DNA from: JAKLFA01 sp038222225
Lineage (GTDB): Bacteria > Omnitrophota > Gorgyraeia > Zapsychrales > JANLHA01
Length of the DNA: 44,925 bases
NCBI GenBank assembly: GCA_038222225.1
Contig: JBBRHV010000015.1
Span: forward strand, 1 to 44,925
Reading direction: 5' to 3'
Both the position numbers and the translations under genes were made by a program. This document shows positions 25,366 to 33,015 of the stretch, one piece after another (the stretch's first letter is position 1; the number at the start of each line of letters is the position of its first letter). The notes under the pieces were generated by a model, which was not told the origin of the DNA, made no database searches, and was given only the letters and a program-made list of their open reading frames with translations.

Positions 25366-25570
25366 TCTGGTCCTATAATCGGTTAACATGTTTTGTGCAC
25401 GTGACGGAAGAACTGCCTTCCTGAAAAGATTGCGGAAGCAACTCTTGCGTCACACGATGTTTCAATCCCTAAGATGTTCATGACAGTTCCAAGTTAAGTG
25501 GAAAACCTGTTGTGTGTACGCGATGGAATGGTGGCTTCCAATAAGTCTTCAGGAGAGCAACCATTCCATC
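25365..25570 (-). repeat. Tandemly duplicated hairpin leader of tsaD
   Basis: There are two diverged copies, each a long hairpin followed 88-89 bases later by ATG AAY ATC TTA GGG. In the upstream copy GATGGAATGGT (25522-25532) pairs perfectly with ACCATTCCATC (25560-25570). In the downstream copy GTGACGGAAGA (25401-25411) pairs with TCTTGCGTCAC (25443-25453) at 10 of 11 bases. Both loops contain a CCTGAA word and both 3' flanks share a CGYRCACA-AACA stretch. This could be a leader regulatory RNA or paired terminators. Confidence 0.6.
25383..25481 (-). CDS. Duplicate of the tsaD 5' end, a 32-codon leader ORF
   Basis: Starting at 25481 the peptide is MNILGIETSCDARVASAIFS followed by GRQFFRHVHKTC and a stop. 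The first eleven residues equal those of TsaD. The DNA differs at four third-codon positions, all C/T and all synonymous. After that the frame runs through the hairpin preceding the real tsaD. A GGAA site precedes the ATG. It may be a remnant of duplication or a translated leader peptide. Confidence 0.5.
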   Translation of the reverse strand: MNILGIETSCDARVASAIFSGRQFFRHVHKTC

Positions 25571-25580
25571 AAACGACAGT

Positions 25581-25616
25581 TTAACTAAAATAACCCGCGA
25601 AATTTTATGATGCGGG
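25581..25616 (-). terminator. Weak terminator-like hairpin at the ctpA stop
   Basis: On the minus strand CCCGC (25612-25616) pairs with GCGGG (25594-25598), followed by TTATTTTAGTTAA. The stem is only five pairs and overlaps the stop codon. Confidence 0.35.
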
Positions 25617-26963
25617 AACTGTTGCCTTTTCTGTCTTTGGTTCCGGTTTAGCATTTGGATCGACGTTGATCAGAGTCTGATAGACCCGGATCCCCTTGAT
25701 CACATTCATCGCGCTTTGAACCTGATTGTCATCCAACAATCGTTGGCGGCGCTCTTTTTCCACCTGCGTCATTTTGGTCGTGCTGGGATCTTCAGATTTT
25801 TCCTGCTCGACTTTATTAAAGAGATCATCAATATTTTTTTCAGAGTCATCCTCTTTCTTTTCCGGCGGTGCGATCGGGTCAACCACAATATCAGGGGTGA
25901 TCCCGGTCCCATGAATCGAAATGCCGGATGGCGTAAAATATTTGCTGGTTGTCAGTCTTAGTCCTGATCCATCCGGCAAAGGAATCACGGATTGCACCGA
26001 TCCTTTTCCGAAGGATTGTGTTCCTAAGATGACAGCCCTCCTGCTGTCTTTGAGCGCGCCGGCCAGAATTTCACTTCCCGAGGCGCTGCCCTTGTTGATC
26101 ATGACCACCACCGGCCAATCCAGGACTTTATGATCTGTTGCGCGGGCATAGCTTTCTTCATTTTGTGAAGCCCGTCGGCCTTTGGTTGAAACGATCAAGG
26201 CTCCCTTTGGTAAAAAGTCCTCGGTGATCTCAATGGCGACATTTAAGAGGCCTCCGGGGTTATTGCGTAAATCTAAGATCAGACTGTTGGCGCCGTCCTG
26301 TTTAAGTTTTTCTAAAGCTTTATGGAATTCTTCAGCGGACTTTTCGCGGAATTCCGTCAGACGGATGTAACCGATGCCGTCAGTCAGAACTTGAACATCT
26401 TTGACGTCCTGGATCTGGATTACTTCACGTTTGATTTTGAAATCCAGAATTTTAAATTCATCCTCCCGAAGAATGGTGATGTTGATTTCCGTTCCCGGGT
26501 CTCCGCGCAGTTTTTTGACCGCTTCCGTTAAGGTGATGTCACGGGTCATTTCGTCCTCGATCTTGACGATCCGGTCTCCGGCCTTCACTCCGGCCTTCCA
26601 AGCCGGCGTGTCTTCAATCGGAGAAATAACCGTTAACAGCCCGTCCTTAATTGAGATCTCAATGCCGAGTCCGCCGAAATGTCCCTGAGTTTCGGTTTTA
26701 AGCTCCGCGTATTCTTCGGCATCCATGAACTGACTGTGGGCATCCAGCGATGAAAGCATGCCGCGCAAGGAGCCGTAGATCAGATCCTGCGGTGTCTTTT
26801 CATCGACATATTCCGTTTGGATGGTTGTGAGCGCGTAGGTAAACAGCTCGATTTGAGAAAAAATGTCTTCGGCGGCAGTTTTTGCCATTTGTGAAAATCC
26901 AATGGTCGTCAGGGTCAAAAAGACGAACGCCACCGAGGTTATACTGATCAACGTTTTACGCAT
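25605..26963 (-). CDS. ctpA: Carboxy-terminal processing peptidase (S41 family)
   Basis: 452 residues. There is a signal peptide or anchor at about 5-25, an S41 cap region, a PDZ domain (about 90-170, with HFGGLGIEISIKDGLLTVIS), and a Ser/Lys protease core. The catalytic Ser is in GSASGSEILAGAL near residue 300, and the Lys is in GTQSFGKGSVQ near 325. It acts in the periplasm on envelope proteins. The C-terminus is charged and P-rich. An AGGAGG site (26971-26976) lies seven bases before the ATG, inside the 3' tail of gatB. The two genes overlap by eight bases if the gatB tail is read. Confidence 0.93.
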   Translation of the reverse strand: MRKTLISITSVAFVFLTLTTIGFSQMAKTAAEDIFSQIELFTYALTTIQTEYVDEKTPQDLIYGSLRGMLSSLDAHSQFMDAEEYAELKTETQGHFGGLGIEISIKDGLLTVISPIEDTPAWKAGVKAGDRIVKIEDEMTRDITLTEAVKKLRGDPGTEINITILREDEFKILDFKIKREVIQIQDVKDVQVLTDGIGYIRLTEFREKSAEEFHKALEKLKQDGANSLILDLRNNPGGLLNVAIEITEDFLPKGALIVSTKGRRASQNEESYARATDHKVLDWPVVVMINKGSASGSEILAGALKDSRRAVILGTQSFGKGSVQSVIPLPDGSGLRLTTSKYFTPSGISIHGTGITPDIVVDPIAPPEKKEDDSEKNIDDLFNKVEQEKSEDPSTTKMTQVEKERRQRLLDDNQVQSAMNVIKGIRVYQTLINVDPNAKPEPKTEKATVPAS

Positions 26964-27051
26964 CGAGGATCCTCCTTTGTATGATCTCTTTCATTTTCTT
27001 AGGATTTGCTTTTCCTTGAGATTGTTTCATGGCTTGACCGATGAGAAATCA
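26956..27051 (-). other. gatB: In-frame TGA plus intact 30-codon C-terminal tail of gatB
   Basis: After NEGAI the frame reads TGA (27049-27051), then FLIGQAMKQSQGKANPKKMK and EIIQRRILDA and TAA (26956-26958). This is the conserved GatB C-terminus; the position of the TGA is normally Gly in the GFLVGQVMK-type motif. One base (GGA to TGA) would account for it. It may be a nonsense mutation, sequencing error or readthrough site. Confidence 0.8.
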
Positions 27052-28410
27052 GATCGCCCCTTCATTTCCATTTTTGATCTGTTGCACAACATTGGCATGC
27101 TCGGACAATGTCTGTTCTGCGATTGCCTCAAGAAAAGAATCGTCAGAGACCTGAGACAGTCCCTGCGCGCTGATCATGCCGTCCACGGTCTGGGTGTCAT
27201 CCTGAAGCAGGGACATCAAGACATCTTTTCCGACGAGATTTGAAACATCACCGTTCTCGACTTTTTCAATGAGAATAACGAATTGCTCTGGCTTGAGGCT
27301 CAGGTCTTTGACCGAGCATTTGCGATCGTTGAGCTCTTTCAGCAAGGGACCGATGATCCAGTTGGCAATTTTTTTTGTCTTGGTAGAGTGTTTGGCACAG
27401 GCTTCAAAAAAATCCGCCAGGTACTGATCCTGGACAATGATCGTGGCATCATAATCAGACAGGCCGAAGTCTTTTTGCAGGCGGCTGCATTTGGCCTGAG
27501 GGTTTTCCGGCAGCCTCAAGCGGATCTGCTCAATTTCGGCAGCTTCAACAATGAACGGAACCAGGTCCGGCTCCGGGAAATAGCGGTAATCGTGAGCATC
27601 TTCTTTGCTGCGCATCGTATAGGTCGCCTGTTTATCTTCATTCCAAAGGCGTGTTTCCTGAACGATTGTTCCGCCGGAAACCAGGATCCGGAACTGGCGT
27701 TCTTCTTCAAATTCAAGCGCGGCTTTTACGGCCTTGAAGGAATTCATGTTTTTAAGCTCGGCCTTTGTGCCGAGTTTGGTCTCTCCCTTTGGCCGAATGG
27801 AAATATTGGCATCACAGCGCAGGCTCCCTTTTTCCATATCGCAGTCAGAGACTTCCAGATATTGAAGCGCTAACTTCAGCGCGGTCAGATAGTCGTAGGC
27901 TTCCTGGGGAGAACGAAGGTCGGGTTCCGTGACAATCTCCATCAAGGGAGTTCCGGTCCGGTTATAATCCACCAGGCTGCAGCCTTCCTCACTGTCATGA
28001 ATCAGTTTTCCGGCGTCTTCTTCAATATGCGCCCGGTGAATACGGATGCGTTTGGTCGCTCCGTTGACAGCGATATCCAGGTGGCCTTGATGTCCGATGG
28101 GAAAATCAAACTGAGAGATCTGGTAGCCTTTGGGCAGATCCGGATAGTAATAATTTTTACGGTCGAACTTGATATAGGAATTGACGCGGCAGTTTAACGC
28201 GAGAGCGGTTTTGATGGCCGAATCTAAGGCCGCCTTATTGAGAACAGGCAATGTGCCGGGCAGACCGAGGCAGACCGGGCAGACGCAGGTATTGGGCTGG
28301 CGTCCAAATACATTTTCGCAGCCGCAGAAAATTTTAGTCTGTGTGCTGAACTGCAGGTGCACTTCCAGTCCGATGACCGTTTCAAAATCTTTTTGTGTAA
28401 GTATGCTCAT
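27049..28410 (-). CDS. gatB: Asp-tRNA(Asn)/Glu-tRNA(Gln) amidotransferase subunit B, cut 30 residues short by TGA
   Basis: 453 residues as read to the TGA; about 484 if continued. GatB is the kinase/transamidase subunit that activates and amidates mischarged Glu-tRNA-Gln or Asp-tRNA-Asn. Motifs are TVIGLEVHLQFSTQTKIFCG at 11-30, with zinc ligands in FCGC and CVCPVC (residues 28-43). FDRKNYYYPDLPKGYQISQ is near 85 and DYNRTGTPLMEIV near 150. The C-terminal YqeY-like part that touches tRNA is present except for its final helix. It lies six bases after gatA. The missing end may weaken tRNA binding unless read through. Confidence 0.93.
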   Translation of the reverse strand: MSILTQKDFETVIGLEVHLQFSTQTKIFCGCENVFGRQPNTCVCPVCLGLPGTLPVLNKAALDSAIKTALALNCRVNSYIKFDRKNYYYPDLPKGYQISQFDFPIGHQGHLDIAVNGATKRIRIHRAHIEEDAGKLIHDSEEGCSLVDYNRTGTPLMEIVTEPDLRSPQEAYDYLTALKLALQYLEVSDCDMEKGSLRCDANISIRPKGETKLGTKAELKNMNSFKAVKAALEFEEERQFRILVSGGTIVQETRLWNEDKQATYTMRSKEDAHDYRYFPEPDLVPFIVEAAEIEQIRLRLPENPQAKCSRLQKDFGLSDYDATIIVQDQYLADFFEACAKHSTKTKKIANWIIGPLLKELNDRKCSVKDLSLKPEQFVILIEKVENGDVSNLVGKDVLMSLLQDDTQTVDGMISAQGLSQVSDDSFLEAIAEQTLSEHANVVQQIKNGNEGAI

Positions 28411-28416
28411 AGCGTC

Positions 28417-29853
28417 TTAAGTTTTTAACGACGGGCGTTTTTTGTGCCAGCCGGTATTTTGTTCATACGTATAGGCAATACGGAACAGTATCTCTTCAGC
28501 AAACGGTTTTGCGGAAAGCTGTAAACCGATCGGTAAACCGTTCTGAGAGATTCCGCAAGGAATTGAGATCGCGGGAATGCCGCTCAAGTTTGCGGAGATC
28601 GTAAAAATATCCGATAAATACATCGAGACCGGGTCATTCAGTTTTTCACCGATTTTGAAAGCGGACGTTGGTGTTGTGGGAGTGAGAATCGCATCACAGT
28701 TTTCAAAGACCCGATCAAAATCTTGACGGATCAATGTGCGGACCTTTTGTCCCCGCAAATAATAGGCATCATAGTAGCCGGAGGACAGCGCATAGGTTCC
28801 CAGCATGACCCGCCGTTTTGCCTCACGGCCGAAACCCTGGTTGCGGGTTTCTTCGTACATGTCCACAATAGCGGCTTTGCGCGGTTTTGCAGGCTGAACA
28901 CGCAGGCCGAAACGCACACCGTCAAAGCGCGCAAGATTCGAACTGGCTTCAGCTGGCGCAATAATGTAATAGGTGCTGACCGCATATTCGGTGTGGGGCA
29001 GTGAGACGTCAATGAAACGGGCCCCTTTTGCTTTCAGGACATTCATGGCTTGAGCAACGGCAGTTTTAACGTCGCTGGAGATCCCTTCAATGAAATATTC
29101 TTTGGGGATCCCGATGGTTAATTCTTTGCAGTCGTTGACGAGTGCGGCCGTGTAATCCGGAACAGCAATATCAGCGGATGTTGAATCCAGAGGATCATGC
29201 CCGGAAATGATGTTTAAAAGCAGCGCGGAATCAGTGACATCTTTGGTCAAAGGCCCGATCTGGTCCAAGCTTGAAGCAAACGCGATCAGTCCGTAACGGG
29301 ACACGCGGCCGTATGTTGGTTTGAGCCCAACCACACCGCAGAAAGCGGCCGGCTGCCGTATTGAACCTCCCGTGTCGGAACCGAGCGCCCAGATGGCTTC
29401 ATCGCTGGCCACCGCAGCGGCAGATCCTCCGCTGGACCCTCCGGGCACGCAACTGATGTCCCAGGGGTTGCGGGTCGGCCCATAACAGGATGTTTCGGTG
29501 GAGGAGCCAAAGGCGAATTCATCCATATTGGTGTGTCCCAGAATCGGCGCACCGGCGGCTTTGAGTTTTCGGACCACGGTGGCGTCATAGGGGGCGACAT
29601 AATTCTTTAAAATATGCGATGAACAGGTGGTCTCCCACCCGTCAATATTGATGTTATCCTTAACGGAAATGGGGATCGGGATTCGGGCATCACTTAAGAT
29701 ATCCGCTGTTTCGGCAGTTCTCACATAAGCATGGATGGTTTTATCCTGCTGTTTGATGGCCGAAGACAGCGACGAAAAAATCTCTTGGGCAGAGACCTTT
29801 CCCTGTTTGAGAAAATCAAGAAGTTCGTGGGCGGTGTAGGTATTCCAGTTCAT
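28417..29853 (-). CDS. gatA: Asp/Glu-tRNA amidotransferase subunit A (amidase)
   Basis: 478 residues, normal length. GatA releases ammonia from glutamine or asparagine for GatB. The Ser-cisSer-Lys triad is visible: Lys in PISVKDNI near residue 60, and the serines in VPGGSSGGSAAAVA near 135 and GSDTGGSIRQPAAF near 160. GLKPTYGRVSRYG follows. It lies 14 bases after gatC in the gatCAB operon. Confidence 0.97.
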   Translation of the reverse strand: MNWNTYTAHELLDFLKQGKVSAQEIFSSLSSAIKQQDKTIHAYVRTAETADILSDARIPIPISVKDNINIDGWETTCSSHILKNYVAPYDATVVRKLKAAGAPILGHTNMDEFAFGSSTETSCYGPTRNPWDISCVPGGSSGGSAAAVASDEAIWALGSDTGGSIRQPAAFCGVVGLKPTYGRVSRYGLIAFASSLDQIGPLTKDVTDSALLLNIISGHDPLDSTSADIAVPDYTAALVNDCKELTIGIPKEYFIEGISSDVKTAVAQAMNVLKAKGARFIDVSLPHTEYAVSTYYIIAPAEASSNLARFDGVRFGLRVQPAKPRKAAIVDMYEETRNQGFGREAKRRVMLGTYALSSGYYDAYYLRGQKVRTLIRQDFDRVFENCDAILTPTTPTSAFKIGEKLNDPVSMYLSDIFTISANLSGIPAISIPCGISQNGLPIGLQLSAKPFAEEILFRIAYTYEQNTGWHKKRPSLKT

Positions 29854-29867
29854 ACAGTCTTTAAGGA

Positions 29868-30155
29868 TTAGTTGTCCACAATCTGCGGGACCTTAAAAGC
29901 CCCCTTAGATTCGGAAACGGCGAACGATAATGCCTTGTCCTGTGTTAATGATGGTTTTATGACATCGTCACGGTATACATTTTTAAGCGGAAGAACATGA
30001 CTGGTTGGTTTGATCTGATCAACATCCAACCTTTGAAGCTGAGCGATATAATCAAGAATGGAACTTAAATCTTGTGCCATCGGCTTGATTTCATCCTCTG
30101 TCAGGCTTATGCGAGCCAACGCTGAAATATATTGGATATCGGAATTTGTTATCAT
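29868..30155 (-). CDS. gatC: Asp/Glu-tRNA amidotransferase subunit C
   Basis: 95 residues. GatC is the small strap subunit that stabilises GatA-GatB. Typical features are the YISALARISLTEDEIKP start, DLSSILDYIAQLQRLDVD near 28, and a late LPLKNVYRDDVIKPS segment. It is first in gatCAB with a good promoter-like sequence 35 bases upstream. Confidence 0.95.
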   Translation of the reverse strand: MITNSDIQYISALARISLTEDEIKPMAQDLSSILDYIAQLQRLDVDQIKPTSHVLPLKNVYRDDVIKPSLTQDKALSFAVSESKGAFKVPQIVDN

Positions 30156-30189
30156 AGTATTCGACTTAATATATATAAATTTAGAACTT

Positions 30190-30218
30190 ATAGTATCATT
30201 TTGAATGGCTCATGACAA
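30190..30218 (-). promoter_or_regulatory. Candidate promoter of gatCAB
   Basis: On the minus strand TTGTCA (30213-30218), a 17-base spacer and TACTAT (30190-30195), between the thioesterase stop and gatC. Confidence 0.55.
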
Positions 30219-30225
30219 GGGCAAA

Positions 30226-30606
30226 CTATGAGAATTGTTGGCGAACGTCTTCTGGGATCGGAATGGGTCGAAATTGGTCATTGACGCAGACCAGGGTAAT
30301 TTTTGCTTCAGTTAAAATTTGTCCGTTTTGGCTGTTTCTGACCTGTTGAACAAATGTGATGGTGGCTTTGGAAATAGCAACGACCTGCGCAGTGCAGTCA
30401 ATTGTATCTCCCAAACGGGCAGGTTTTTTGTACTGAATGGTGCAGTCCTTAACAGGATAGAAAAGAAATTTTCCGCTATGTTCAGTGACGCTTAGACCCC
30501 GTTCATTAAAGAAGTCCATTCTGGCTTCTTCCATGAATTTCAGGTAATTTGCATAATAAACAACTCCGGCGGCATCGGTATCGTGGTAATAAATTTTACG
30601 GTTCAT
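30226..30606 (-). CDS. ybgC: YbgC-type acyl-CoA thioesterase (hotdog fold)
   Basis: 126 residues. The ATG at 30606 has a GGAGG site six bases upstream; a TTG one codon earlier is not needed. The hotdog-fold thioesterase signature YYHDTDAAGVVYYANYLKFM holds the catalytic Asp and is followed by EEARMDFF. YbgC-type enzymes hydrolyse short-chain acyl-CoA or interact with acyl carrier protein and are often linked to the Tol-Pal genes, none of which is here. A promoter (TTGACA-16-CACAAT, 30630-30657) lies upstream. It is transcribed away from the PilZ gene. Confidence 0.88.
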   Translation of the reverse strand: MNRKIYYHDTDAAGVVYYANYLKFMEEARMDFFNERGLSVTEHSGKFLFYPVKDCTIQYKKPARLGDTIDCTAQVVAISKATITFVQQVRNSQNGQILTEAKITLVCVNDQFRPIPIPEDVRQQFS

Positions 30607-30629
30607 CAATCCTCCTTTCTATGATTATC

Positions 30630-30657
30630 ATTGTGTCATGGGCGGTGTTTTTGTCAA
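30630..30657 (-). promoter_or_regulatory. Candidate promoter of the thioesterase gene
   Basis: On the minus strand a perfect TTGACA (30652-30657), a 16-base spacer and CACAAT (30630-30635). Confidence 0.45.
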
Positions 30658-30691
30658 GGTCAAGTTTACATCAAAAAAACTTTTTATGCTC

Positions 30692-30720
30692 TTGAAAAAG
30701 GACATATTAAATGTTATATT
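30692..30720 (+). promoter_or_regulatory. Candidate promoter of the PilZ gene
   Basis: TTGAAA (30692-30697), a 17-base spacer and TATATT (30715-30720). The predicted start near 30727 falls two bases before the leader hairpin. Confidence 0.55.
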
Positions 30721-30728
30721 CACCTTAG

Positions 30729-30770
30729 CCACGGAACTTTTCAGCTTTGAAAAGTGAAGTGGTTTTTTTT
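30729..30770 (+). terminator. Terminator-like hairpin in the PilZ leader
   Basis: CCAC (30729-30732) pairs with GTGG (30759-30762), and CTTTTCA (30737-30743) with TGAAAAG (30748-30754). The two stems are separated by a symmetric GGAA/TGAA internal loop, and eight T follow (30763-30770). It lies between the promoter and the ATG at 30800, so it could act as an attenuator. Confidence 0.65.
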
Positions 30771-30799
30771 GCAATACGGCCTAACGGGGGGATGAGAAA

Positions 30800-31210
30800 A
30801 TGGATGAACACATATTTCAAAAAAGGCGTTTGTCGCGTTCGTTTTTGGGTCATGAACAGCGGTATCTCCCTCGATGGTATGTTGCCAACAAGGTGGAATA
30901 TTCTTTAGATGTCGAGTCTTCGACTCGGGATTGTAAAACAGTGGATATCAGTTGTTCGGGGGCTTGTTTAAATGTCTCTGAGATCCTGCTTCCTGGCCAA
31001 CGGATGAATATGACGATTCATCTGGATGAGGAACGGAAAATTGATGTCAACGGTCGTGTTGTCTGGAATAAAATTGGTGAGGATCAGCGCTTGGCAGGGG
31101 TCGAGTTTTTTGAAATCGAATCTGAGGAGCAGGAACTGATTTTGGATTATGCGTTTGAAATCAGCCCGGATGACCTGGTTGAGCATTGGTTTGAAGGCTG
31201 GGAAAAATAA
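30800..31210 (+). CDS. PilZ-domain protein (putative c-di-GMP receptor)
   Basis: 136 residues. Both parts of the c-di-GMP-binding signature are present: RYLPR (RxxxR) near residue 21 and DISCSG (DxSxxG) near 48. They are followed by beta-strand-rich sequence with MTIHLDEERKIDVNGRVVWN, typical of PilZ, and an acidic C-terminal helix. A single domain without an output module suggests an adaptor. GGGGGGATGAG precedes the ATG. It is the only plus-strand gene between 21 kb and the window end, and it is preceded by a terminator-like hairpin. Confidence 0.85.
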   Translation: MDEHIFQKRRLSRSFLGHEQRYLPRWYVANKVEYSLDVESSTRDCKTVDISCSGACLNVSEILLPGQRMNMTIHLDEERKIDVNGRVVWNKIGEDQRLAGVEFFEIESEEQELILDYAFEISPDDLVEHWFEGWEK

Positions 31211-31239
31211 GTCTACTCTCCCCTTTCGGTGTTTTCGAA

Positions 31240-32031
31240 TTACTTCAAAAGCCGGTTTACTAATTTTACATAATCTCCAACAGGAATTTGGTCAGCTCGA
31301 AGTTCAGGGCTGAGATGGCAATCTTCAAGTGCGCTAAGAAGCTCATCACTTTGAAAGAACGACGCCAAAGCATTGGCGATCTTTTTTCGGCGGTTTGAAA
31401 AGGCCATGCGTGTGACCTTAAACAGCAGGTTTTCATCCAGGGCCTGCAGCTGCGGCGGACGGAAAATGATTTTGAGGAAACAGGATGTGACTTTGGGAAC
31501 AGGAAAGAAGGCGGTATTTGGAATTTTAAAGAGCATGTCCAGATCCGCATGGTATTGCATCAGGCAGCTTAAGGAGCCATAGTCTTTTGTAAAGGGTTTA
31601 GCGGCAAGCCGCTGGCCGAACTCCAGTTGTGTCATGAGAAAAACGACGGAAACAGATGAGTGGTTTTTGATCAGCCATTCGATGATGGGCGTTGAGATGT
31701 TGTATGGGATATTACCAACGATTTTGTTGACACCGGTCAGGTCGCTGGGGTTAAGTTCAAGGATATCTTTGGGAATCAGGGTCAAGCGATCGGTGCCGGC
31801 AAAGGCAGCGGTCCGCAGGCGATCGATCAGCGCGGTATCTTTTTCAACGGCAAAAATGTTCGCGCCGTGTTCAAGCAGAGGCCGCGTTAAGGCGCCCTCC
31901 CCTGAACCGATTTCCAAAATTGTGTCCTGCTCTGACGGATTGACGGCATCCAGGATAAGCTTGATGACTCGATGGCTGACAAGAAAATTTTGTCCAAGAT
32001 GCTTTTTTGTCTTTTTTTTCGTTTTAGTCAT
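31240..32031 (-). CDS. rsmA: 16S rRNA dimethyladenosine transferase RsmA (KsgA)
   Basis: 263 residues. It dimethylates A1518 and A1519 of 16S rRNA late in 30S assembly. Motifs are KKHLGQNFLVS at the N-terminus, SAM-binding ILEIGSGEGALTRPL near residue 40, and the catalytic NIPYNISTPI near 110 (NLPY in most). The end region FSNRRKKIANAL is family-typical. It overlaps pdxA by eight bases. The surA-pdxA-rsmA order is the same as in Proteobacteria. Confidence 0.95.
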   Translation of the reverse strand: MTKTKKKTKKHLGQNFLVSHRVIKLILDAVNPSEQDTILEIGSGEGALTRPLLEHGANIFAVEKDTALIDRLRTAAFAGTDRLTLIPKDILELNPSDLTGVNKIVGNIPYNISTPIIEWLIKNHSSVSVVFLMTQLEFGQRLAAKPFTKDYGSLSCLMQYHADLDMLFKIPNTAFFPVPKVTSCFLKIIFRPPQLQALDENLLFKVTRMAFSNRRKKIANALASFFQSDELLSALEDCHLSPELRADQIPVGDYVKLVNRLLK

Positions 32032-33004
32032 TGTGCACGTCAGTGAGAAGTTGTTTGGCCGTTAAGTCTGCCGCCAGGCAGATGGCTTCCGTCATTGAGG
32101 AGGCATCCGCGCAATTTTTTCCGGCAATGTTGAAGGCGGTTCCATGAGCAGTGGATGTGCGTATGAACGGTAAACCAACCGTGAGATTGACCAGTTGGGT
32201 GAAATACAGCGCCTTGATGGGTGTCAAACCCTGATCATGGTACATGGCAATGATCAGATCGTAAGATTTGGCATTCGCCGGAATAAATAGCGTATCGGCG
32301 GCGAAAGGACCTTCGACGCAGATCGAACGTTTTTGCGCGGCAGCAATGGCTGGAATGATTTCCTGCCCTTCTTCCAGTCCAAGCCGACCACCCTCTCCGG
32401 CATGAGGATTGAGACCGCAGACCGCAATTTTGGGCCGTTCAATTTTAAAAAGCGTGCGTAAGACCTGATGAGAAAGTTCAATGCTCTTTAAGACTTTGTC
32501 TTGTGTGATCAATTTTGGAATGTCTTTTAAAGGGACATGGCGGGTCATGATAATGGTTTTGAACGGTCCACCGGTAAACATCATTTCAAAATTTTTAACC
32601 CCGAAGGCATTGGCCAAAACTTCTGTGTGTCCGGGAAAATGCTCACCGGAAAGCATAATGGCTTCTTTGCTGACAGGGGCGGTGACAAGCCCATGAATCG
32701 TTTTGGATTTCAAAAGGTCAATGGCCTTCTGCAGATAGGCATAGGCGGCCTTGCCGCAAAAGGCGTTTGTTTGAGCGATGATGACCTGGTCCGGATCGAG
32801 CATCTTCATGTCCAAAAATTCGATTTCTTTAAAGAGCTCTCCCCCATACCGTCTATAAACAGAAAGGTCTCCGATGACCAGGAAATCCGCAAGTGCTCGA
32901 ACGTTGGGCAACTGTAATGCTTTTACGGTGATCTCCGGACCGATACCGGCAGGGTCACCGAGGGTAATGCCGAGTTTTGGTTTTAGAGGCAGCGCAGATG
33001 ACAT
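32024..33004 (-). CDS. pdxA: 4-hydroxythreonine-4-phosphate dehydrogenase
   Basis: 326 residues. PdxA oxidises 4-phosphohydroxy-L-threonine in B6 synthesis, supplying the PdxJ substrate encoded elsewhere in this window. Motifs are GITLGDPAGIGPEITVKAL at 13-31, GHTEVLA near 140, the metal His in MTRHVPLKDI near 168, GLNPHAGEGG near 210 and MYHDQGLTPIKAL near 268. It lies 11 bases after the SurA-like gene. Confidence 0.96.
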   Translation of the reverse strand: MSSALPLKPKLGITLGDPAGIGPEITVKALQLPNVRALADFLVIGDLSVYRRYGGELFKEIEFLDMKMLDPDQVIIAQTNAFCGKAAYAYLQKAIDLLKSKTIHGLVTAPVSKEAIMLSGEHFPGHTEVLANAFGVKNFEMMFTGGPFKTIIMTRHVPLKDIPKLITQDKVLKSIELSHQVLRTLFKIERPKIAVCGLNPHAGEGGRLGLEEGQEIIPAIAAAQKRSICVEGPFAADTLFIPANAKSYDLIIAMYHDQGLTPIKALYFTQLVNLTVGLPFIRTSTAHGTAFNIAGKNCADASSMTEAICLAADLTAKQLLTDVHND

Positions 33005-33015
33005 GGTTCTCTCTC

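Noticed and set aside
27049..27051. TGA read as glycine genome-wide (as in SR1/Gracilibacteria code 25)
   Set aside because: Other genes here end normally at TGA (for example cdaA and hisI) and no other gene contains an internal TGA, so only this one site is exceptional.
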